A DNA stretch of 64,000 bases from Okapia johnstoni (taxonomy: Eukaryota; Chordata; Mammalia; Artiodactyla; Giraffidae). The stretch is from NCBI GenBank assembly GCA_024291935.2, contig CM044315.1, positions 72,770,385-72,834,384 of the forward strand, in the 5' to 3' direction. Positions 56,660 to 64,000 of the stretch are shown here, piece after piece. Below the pieces are notes generated by a model. That model did no database searches and was not told the origin of the DNA. It worked only from the letters and a program-made list of their open reading frames with translations. Position numbers and translations under genes: made by a program. Position 1 is the first letter of the stretch, and each line of letters starts with the position of its first letter.

Positions 56660-56786
56660 AATTCCCTGGCAGTCCTGTGGATAGGACTCAGTGCTTTCAC
56701 TGCCAAGGGTGTGGGTTTGATCCCTAGTTGGGGAACTAAGATCCCACAAGTAGCAGGGCACAGTCAAAAAAGAATAAAAAAAAAAA
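56660..56786 (+). mobile_element. tRNA-Glu-derived SINE (ART2A/CHR-like)
   Basis: GAATTCCCTGGCAGTCCTGTGG head, GGGTTTGATCCCTAG, poly-A tail. Imperfect duplication AAAGGGCAGAAGAGGG / AAAGGGCAAAAGAAGGGG. Confidence 0.85.
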
Positions 56787-56942
56787 AAAGGGCAAAAGAA
56801 GGGGAATAATAGGTAGAGAGGGAAGAGACCTTAGCCACAAACTATTCATTCATCCAGCTAATTTCCAGAGTTTCGGTGTTTTTATTCAGAACTACATTCT
56901 CTTTAATCACTCAGGGAATACATTTCTGTAAATCACAATCCC

Positions 56943-57524
56943 TTGACCTTGATTCAGTCAGCAAAAACAAGACCGGGAGCAGACTGTGGCTCAGATCATG
57001 AACTGCTTACTGCCAAATTCAGACTTAAATTGAAGAAAGTAGGGAAAACCACTAGTCCATTCAGGTATGACCTAGATCAAACCCCTTATGAGTATACAGT
57101 GGAAGTGACAAATAGATTTAAGGGACTAGATCTGATAGACAGAGTGCCTGATGAACTATGGACAGAGGTTCGTGACATTGTACAGGAGACAGGGATAAAG
57201 ACAATCCCCATGGAAAAGAAATGCAAAAAAGCAAAATGGCTGTCTGAGGAGGCCTTACAGATAGCTGGGAAGAGAAGAGAAGCGAAAAGCAAAGGAGAAA
57301 AGGAAAGATATTCCCATCTGAATGCAGAGTTCCAAAGAATAGCAAGGAGAGATAAGAAAGCCTTCCTCAGCGATCAGTGCAAAGAAATAGAGGAAAACAA
57401 CAGATTGGGAAAGACTAGAGATCTCTTCAAGAAAATTAAGAGATACCAAAGGAACATTTCATACAAAGATAGGCTTGATAAAGGCCAGAAATGGTATGGA
57501 CCTAACAGAAGCAGAAGATATTAA
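56943..57524 (+). pseudogene. BovB endonuclease end and linker
   Basis: 193 residues. GADCGSDHELLTAKFRLKL contains the SDH motif that closes the APE-type endonuclease domain, followed by the charged linker (KKCKKAKWLSEEALQIAGKRREAKSKG). One extra A in AATTAAGAGAT (sister copies AATTAGAGAT) moves the frame before the RT. The first residues come from the flanking target duplication. Confidence 0.9.
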
Positions 57525-59140
57525 GAAGAGGTGGCAAGAATACACAGAAGAACTGTACAAAAAAGATCTTCACGACTCAGATAATCATGATGGTGTGATC
57601 ACTCACCTAGAGCCAGACATCCTGGAATGTGAAGTCAAGTGGGCCTTAGAAAGCATCACTACGAACAAAGCTAGTGGAGGTGATGGAATTCCAGTTGAGC
57701 TATTTCAAATCCTCAAAGGTGATGCTGTGAAAGTGCTGCACTCAATATGCCAGCAAATATGGAAAACTCAGCAGTGGCCACAGGACTGGAAAAGGTCAGT
57801 TTTCGTTCCAATCCCTAAGAAAGGCAATGCCAAAGAATGCTCAAACTACTGCACAACTGCACTCATCTCACACGCTAGTAAAGTAATGCTCAGAATTCTC
57901 CAAGCCAGGCTTCAGCAATACGTGAACTGTGAACTTCCAGATGTTCAAGCTGGTTTTAGAAAAGGCAGAGGAATCAGAGATCAAATTGCCAACATCCGAT
58001 GGATCATCGAAAAAGCAAGAAAGTTGCAGAAAAACATCTATTTCTGCTTTATTGACTATGCCAAAGCCTTTGACTGTGTGGATCACAATAAACTGTGGAA
58101 AATTCTGAAAGAGATGGGAATACCAGACCATCTGATCTGTCTCTTGAGAAACCTGTATGCAGGTCAGGAAGCAACAGTTAGAACTGGACATGGAACAACA
58201 GACTGGTTCCAAATAGGAAAAGGAGTACGTCAAGGCTGTATATTGTCACCCTGCTTATTTAACTTATATGCAGAGTACATCATGAGAAACGCTGGGCTGG
58301 AAGAAACACAAGCTGGAACCAAGATTGCCGGGAGAAATATCAATAACCTCAGATATGCAGATGACACCACCCTTATGGCAGAAAGGGAAGAAGAACTAAA
58401 GAGCCTCTTGATGAAGGTGAAAGATGAGAGTGAAAAAGTTGGCTTAAAGCTCAACGTTCAGAAAACTAAGATCATGGCATCTGGTCCCATCACTTCATGG
58501 GAAATAGATGGGGAAAAAGTGGAAACAGTGGCAGACTTTATTTTTTTGGGCTCCAAAATCACTGCTGATGGTGACTGCAGCCATGAAATTAAAAGACGCT
58601 TACTCCTTGGAAGGAAGGTTATGGCCAACCTAGATAGCATATTTAAAAGCAGTGACATTACTTTGCCAACAAAAGTCCATCTAGTCAAGGCTATGGTTTT
58701 TCCAGTGGTCATGTATGGATGTGAGAGTTGGACGGTGAAGAAAGCTGAGCACCGAAGAACTGATGCTTTTGAGCTGTGGTGTTGGAGAAGACTCTTGAGA
58801 GTCCCTTGGACTGCAAGGAGATCCAATCAATCCATCCTAAAAGAGATCAGTCCTGGGTGTTCATTGGAAGGACTGATGTTGAAGCTGAAACTCCAATACT
58901 TTGGCCACCTCATGCGAAGAGTTGACTCATTGGAAAAGACCCTGATGCTGAGTAGGATTGGGGGCGGGAGGAGAAGGGGATGACAGAGGATGAGATAGAT
59001 GGTTGGATGGCATCACCGACTCGATGGACATGGGTTTGGGTAGACTCCGGGAGTTGGTGATGGACAGAGAGGCCTGGCGTGCTGCAATTCATGGGGTCGC
59101 AAAGAGTCGGACACGACTGAGCGACTGAACTGAACTGAAC
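56956..59140 (+). mobile_element. BovB LINE, best preserved copy
   Basis: 2,185 bases from the last part of the endonuclease domain (GACTGTGGCTCAGATCATGA) to the tail. The perfect 12-base duplication TGACCTTGATTC lies at 56944-56955 and 59141-59152. Two clear lesions split the frame: one extra A near 57438 and a CGA to TGA change at 58981. A 4-base insertion (GATA) follows at about 58994. Confidence 0.97.
57475..58983 (+). pseudogene. BovB reverse transcriptase, 502 residues, truncated by nonsense
   Basis: The longest open frame in the window. It covers RT fingers (KASGGDGIPVELFQ), FRKGRGIRDQIANI, motif A with its Asp (CFIDYAKAFDCVDHNKLW), motif B region (GVRQGCILSPCLFNLYAEYIM), motif C (LRYADDTTLM), and the thumb and C-terminal domain to GGGRRRG. 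A TGA stands where sister copies encode the next Arg, removing about 45 residues. All catalytic residues visible are intact, but the endonuclease is missing and there is no promoter. Confidence 0.95.
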
Positions 59141-59152
59141 TGACCTTGATTC

Positions 59153-61344
59153 TCTTATCTTCCTCAGCCACTACCAATAGACCACTGCCACCCACTCTGT
59201 TACTTCATTAATGACATTTAGTCACCGTTGCCTAGAGCTGTTCACATACCAACTTTCTTTTCACTGAGCTCTTCTTTAGAAATATTGAACAGACTATTAA
59301 GTGTGGAAAGGGCCTTAACATCTAGCCCATCACTCAATTTCAGATCAGAGAAATGAGGTCCAGAGGCCAGTTATTATACTTATCTACTAATCACAAAGCA
59401 GGCACTTATCTACTTCAAAAATAAGTGTATGAAAGCAGAAATTCCCAAAATACATGCATATATACATTTAAAAAAATGAATACAAATAGCTACGTGCCAG
59501 TAGCACACTTCAAAGGCAAATATCCACCAAAATCAATCAACTAAAGTTGTGCTCTCCTAATTTGAATACTTTCTAAAGCAGTATGGAAAATCTTAGGATA
59601 AAACAAATACAGAACACATAGGGAAGTTCACTTGATGAAAAAGAATGGACTTTGTAGTCAGTTATATGGTTTCAATCATGGATGTGGGCTTAGGAAAGTC
59701 AATAAAACTCTTTAAGCCTTAGTTTCCTCAGTTGTAGAACATCTATGACACCATGGATGTTACAGGATCATTTTAAGAATTCTAAAAAAAAAAAAAAGAA
59801 TTGTAAATAACAGACATGAAACACCTACTAGAAAGATGGCACACTGTTGACAAAACTTTTGTGCATTACACAAATAAGTAATAAAAGGCAAAAGAAATCA
59901 AGGAAAATTTTGTTAACCTGAGAGCACTGGATAATGGGGTAAGCAGAAATAAGAGTGAGGAATGATCAGGTTGGAAGCAGACCATGAAGGGCTGTGCCAG
60001 AATAAAGAATTTCAACCTTCCTTTTTAACCTCTGAGCAAAAATTTCCAACAGTGACCTCACAATAATCTCAAAATTAATTTACTTTAGCTACTAATTTAA
60101 AAACAAACAAAAAACTATGGACAGCTATTACATCACCAGAATCACAAGAAGGTCTAAATGATGAATTCTGAAGTTTAAAAATGTTTTATCAAAGTGGCAG
60201 TGTTTCACTTCAGTTACTTTTTAGAGACTGTTTCTCTCAATTTAAAATGAGAAATGGAGACTAATGTTTACATAAACCTTGAGGGAATATTTTCACAAAA
60301 TTTTGATACTGCTTGCTCTTTATTTTAATAAAGGGAATTCTGAGATAGGCTCTGCTGAGGTTTAAAATAGTAACAAAAACATTTATCATTTATCTTTCTT
60401 CATTTAAATAAAATGAATTCTGGCAGATAAGCTACCAAACCTTACCATGAGAGGTTAAAGAAGAACTATATTACAAACAGAAATGTTTACCTTTTCATTA
60501 CTCCCAGCAAGACTCCAGAACTACTGTTTTTTTATAACTATATAGAAATTATGGCATCCAAAGCAACCATAAGACTGTGTAAAAACCAGTTATACAATCT
60601 TGTATAACTTTCAGCTTACTCAGTTCAAAATTAGCATTAAAAGATCTAACAGTGATCATAATCAAATGGGAAAATACTGAAGGTGATCCACTCTATGTAG
60701 AATGAAGCCCCAAAATGCATTCTGTTTACTCAAACAATGGTTCCCTGGAGAATTTCCTAACTAGTCTGAAAAAACTTTAGAAACATAAGCAAGTCATTAC
60801 TGCTGACTTTGAACTGTGTCCTACAAAACCTCACAGAAAAGGTTTTAATAACCTGAATGGGAAGAAACAATAGGGGACCATCCTACATACAAGTATAAAG
60901 AACTTTGCTGTAAATAATTTGTATTTTTGACTAATCTGTATTTATACAGAATTACATCTCATGGGGAGGTAATGACAATGCTTAAAACCTGTCAGAACTG
61001 AGTGCTTAGAAATGTTAATAGGTAAGTTTGCAACTATACTCTTAACTTTTAAGAAATATTTTAGCATTTAATGGAAAACTAAACCTAAGGTTTACAACTG
61101 CATTTTATTGACAAAAATTCTTAGAATTCAATCTTTTTGTTGAAGTCCCCATACCACTATCTTGTCACCACCCAATGTGGTTAACCAGCTCACTGTTTAC
61201 TAAACATGAAACTAAAAAGTTCACAGCATTCATCCTCAAGCCAAAAACCCCTTCTCATTGAAGAATCTGGCAATTTATCTGCAAGTAAAAGTTTCAACAA
61301 CTTACCTAATGACTGTAAATAAACGTTACAAATCTCAAATAAAG
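59153..61344. other. Intron-like sequence, largest repeat-poor stretch
   Basis: AT-rich. MIR-like fragments at about 59300-59400 and 59650-59780 (TTAAGCCTTAGTTTCCTCAGTTG). No convincing exon, CpG island or RNA gene seen. Confidence 0.5.
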
Positions 61345-61620
61345 CCTTATCTTACCACTTCACACCCACTAGGATGGCTATGCAATAATTTGAAAGACAG
61401 ATAAGTGTTTTGAGGATGTGAAGAATCTGTGGTAATGTAAAATGGTGCAGTTCCTCAAAAAGGTTTAAATAGTTACCATTTGACCCTGGCAATTTCACTC
61501 CTAAGTATATGCCCAAAAGAAATGAAATCACAAAAAATATCCAAAGCAACATAATTCATGATAGCCAAAAAGTTGAAACAACCCAAATTGAATGGGTAAA
61601 TTAAACTGGTATTATCCATA
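61345..61620 (+). mobile_element. Old L1 3' fragment
   Basis: CACTTCACACCCACTAGGATGGCTAT at 61357 and ATGCCCAAAAGAAATGAAA at 61510. A minus-strand 66-residue frame here is an L1 shadow. Confidence 0.8.
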
Positions 61621-62119
61621 AACCCCTGCATGGATCACAGCCTTGTTGTGGCGAAGGGGCTTGTGTAACTCAATGAAGCTATAAGCCATGCTGTGCAGAG
61701 CCACCCAAGACGGATGGGTTACAGTGAAGAGTTCTGACAAAACATGATCCGCTGGAGAAAGAAATGGCAAACCACTCCAGTATTCTTGCCCCAAGAACCC
61801 CATGAACAATATAAAAAGGCAAAAAGATACGACACCAGAAGAGGAGCTCCCCCAGGTTGGAAGGTATCCAATATGCTACTTGGGAAGAGCGGAGAGCAAC
61901 TACTGATACCTCCAGAAAGAAAGAAGAGGCTGGGCCAAAGAAGAAATGATGCACAGCTGTGGGTGTGTCTGGTGGTGAAAGTAAAGTTCAACGCTGTAAG
62001 TAACAATGCTGCATAGGAACCTGGAATGTTAGGTCCATGAATCATGGTAAATTGGACATGGTCAAGCGGAGATGGCAAGAGTAAACACTGACATCTTAGG
62101 AATCAGTGAACTAAAATGA

Positions 62120-62494
62120 ATGGGGATGGGAAATTTTAATTCAGATGACCATTATATCTACTACTGTGGGCAAGAATCTCTTAGAAGAAATGGAGTAGAT
62201 TTGATAGTCAACAAAAGAATCGGAAATGGCAGTACTTGGGTGCAATCTCAAAACAATAGAATGATCTGTTTCCAAGGCAAACCACTCAACACCCCAGTAA
62301 CCCAAGTCTATGTCCTAAACACTGATACTGAAGAAGCTGAAGTTGACCACTTCTACGAAGACCTACAAGACCTTCTAGAAGTAACACCAAAAAAAAAAAA
62401 AAAAAAAGGTGTCCTTTTCACCACAGGGGATTGGAATGCAAAAGTAGGACGTCAAGAGATACCAAGGCAAATTTGGCCTTGGAGTACAAAATGA
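62120..62494 (+). pseudogene. BovB endonuclease core, broken
   Basis: 124 residues of the APE-type endonuclease, with NGVDLIVNKRI, a VYVLNTD strand, and the catalytic-region GDWNAKVG motif near the end. An A-run of 19 bases (62390-62408) encodes a Lys tract just before it and looks expanded relative to ordinary BovB. The N-terminal catalytic Asn/Glu strands lie in other frames. Confidence 0.85.
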
Positions 62495-62989
62495 AGCAGG
62501 GCAAAGGCTAACAGAGTTTTGCCAAGAAAACATATTGGTCATAGGGAATGCAAGAGACAACTCTACACATGGACATCATCAGATAGTCAATACCGAAATC
62601 AGATTGATTATATCCTCTGCAGCCGAAGATGGTGAAGCTCTACACAGTCAGCAAAAACAACCTGGAGATGATTGTGGCTCAGATCATGAGTCCTTATTGC
62701 AAAATTCAGGTTTAAATTGAATAAAGTAGGGAAAACCACAAGGTCATTCGGGTATAACCTAAATCAAATCCCTTATGAACATACAGTGAAGGTGACTAGT
62801 AGATTCAAGTGATTAGCTCTGGTAAACAAGAGTACCTGAAGAACTATGGACAGAAGTTCATAACACTGTACAAGAGGCAATGATCACAAAAATCCCAAAG
62901 GAAAAAAAAATGCAAGAAGGCAAAGTGGTTGCCTGAGGAGGCTTTACAAATATGTTGAGGAAAGAAGAGAAAGGGAAAGATACACCCAA

Positions 62990-63381
62990 TTGAATGCAGA
63001 GTTCCAGAGAACAGGTAGGAGAGATAAGGTTTTAACTGAACAATGCAAAGAAACAGAGGAAAATAATAGAATGGGAAAGACTAGAGATCTCTTCAAGAAA
63101 ATTGGAAATATCAAGGGAATATTTCACGAAAGGATGGACACAATAAAGGACAGAAGTGGCAAGGACCTAATAGAAGCAGAAGATACTAAGAAGATGTGGC
63201 AAGAGTATATAGAAGAACTATACAAAAAAGTCTTAATGACCAGGATAACCACCATGGTGTGGTCACTCACCTAGAGCCAGACATCCTGGAATGTGAAGTC
63301 AAGTGGGCCTTAGGAAAAACTACTACAAACAAAGCTAATGGAGGTGATGGAATTCCAGCTATTTCAAATCCTAAAAGATGA
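62990..63381 (+). pseudogene. BovB linker remnants in two frames
   Basis: 62990-63274 (NAEFQRTGRRDKVLTEQCKE ...) and 63196-63381 (LEPDILECEVKWALG ...) overlap and belong to the same original frame, split by a single-base change around 63230. Confidence 0.8.
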
Positions 63382-63857
63382 TGCTGTTAAAGTGTTGCAC
63401 TCAATATGTCAGTAAATTTGGAAAACTCAGCAGTGGCCACAAGACTGGAAAAGGTCAGTTTTCATTCCAATCCCAAAGAAGGGCAATACCAAAGAATGTT
63501 CAAACTACCAAATAATTGTGTTCATTTCACATGCCAGTAAAATTATGCTCAAAATTCTTCAAGCTAGGCTTTATCAGTACATGAACCGAGAACTTCCAGA
63601 TATACAAGCTGGGTTTAAAAATGGCAGAGGAACCAGAGATCAAATTGCTAACAATTGTTGAATCATAAAGAAAGCAAGGAAATTCCAGAAAAACATCTAC
63701 TTCTGCTTCATTGACTATGACTTTAGCATAGTATGGATCCTTCACTGTGTAGATCACAACAAACTGTGGAATATTCTTGGAGTGATGCAAATACCAGACC
63801 ACTTTACCTGTCTCCTGAGAAACCTGTCTTCATGTCAAGAAGCAACAACTAGAACCT

Positions 63858-64000
63858 TCAGTTCAGTTCAGTCACTCAGTCATGTCCAATTCTTTGCAAC
63901 CCCATGGACTGCAGCAAGCCAGGCTTCCCTGTCCATCACCAACTCCTGGAGCTTGCTCAAACTCATGTCCATCGAGTCGGTGATGCTATCCAACCATCTC
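63858..64000 (-). mobile_element. BovB LINE 3' end, continues beyond the right edge
   Basis: CAGTTCAGTTCAGTCACTCAG tail followed by reverse-strand BovB C-terminal sequence. Inserted into the older BovB. Confidence 0.93.

Larger units (their letters stand above)
61625..63857 (+). mobile_element. Old BovB LINE retaining its 5' region and endonuclease
   Basis: The only copy here that extends upstream of the endonuclease. 61742-61805 (GATCCGCTGGAGAAAGAAATGGCAA ...) is the BovB region from which the body of the Bov-tA/BovA SINEs is taken. The endonuclease begins near 62015 (GAACCTGGAATGTTAGG), the linker near 62900, and RT runs to about 63850, where a younger reverse BovB cuts it. Frames are heavily broken. 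Confidence 0.92.

Noticed and set aside
1..64000. CRISPR arrays, operons, prophage or tRNA/rRNA genes
   Set aside because: None present; repeats are eukaryotic interspersed elements, and tRNA-like heads belong to SINEs lacking intact tRNA structure.

Overview
The window looks like ruminant (most likely bovid) nuclear DNA. Three things show this: at least 14 copies of the RTE-type LINE BovB (about 16.5 kb, roughly a quarter of the window), SINEs built from BovB pieces (Bov-tA with a tRNA-Glu-like head, and the dimeric BovA2), and L1 3' ends of the cattle/sheep type. No prokaryotic gene, CRISPR array, rRNA or tRNA gene is visible. Cattle, buffalo, sheep and goat cannot be separated from the sequence alone. 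The only host coding sequence I can identify is one exon on the minus strand near the left edge (1644-1749). It has a strong Kozak ATG, clean splice sites, and encodes the first 23 residues of ZFYVE9 (SARA, the Smad anchor for receptor activation). The gene runs leftwards, so everything to the right should be its 5' side: the intron(s) between non-coding leader exon(s) and the first coding exon, and possibly upstream DNA. I see no CpG island, so the main promoter is probably outside the window. Three further minus-strand segments have good splice-site architecture (6651-6786, 12711-12802, about 27430-27624) and could be leader exons; this is unproven. Layout: 1-1.0 kb BovB end and a SINE; 1.6 kb ZFYVE9 exon; 1.75-3.0 kb old L1; 3.5-4.0 kb MIR split by Bov-tA; 4.26-6.0 kb decayed mariner split by BovB; 7-11 kb old L1, L2 and Tigger-like debris; 13.6-14.7 kb BovB with perfect target-site duplication; 15.5 kb BovA2; 15.9-19.35 kb L1 with 5' inversion; 19.4-21.4 kb and 22.3-23.9 kb BovB copies in opposite orientation; 24-30.4 kb MLT1-like LTR, L2 and SINEs; 30.4-33.6 kb long old L1; 33.8-36.1 kb BovB pair in opposite orientation; 36.8-41.2 kb L1 fragments and a BovB nested in a BovB nested in a MIR; 43.8-51.5 kb one L1 split by an LTR that is split by another LTR that is split by a BovB, plus SINEs; 52.3-52.9 kb solo LTR in the gene's orientation; 53.4-55.0 kb ERV-L-like pol remnant; 56.96-59.14 kb the best preserved BovB; 59.2-61.3 kb mostly plain intron-like sequence; 61.6-64 kb an old BovB keeping its 5' region and endonuclease, invaded by another BovB that runs off the right edge. 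Nearly every long open reading frame is BovB endonuclease/reverse transcriptase or its antisense shadow, and all are broken. No new multi-gene system is present. The most informative signals are evolutionary: two BovB copies sharing the same premature stop and 4-base insertion, deep nesting with readable target-site duplications, large inverted BovB pairs, an 86-base tandem duplication inside a reverse-transcriptase frame, and an exact 38-base duplication that looks like a repair scar. Family names for repeats come from recognition, not from a library search.
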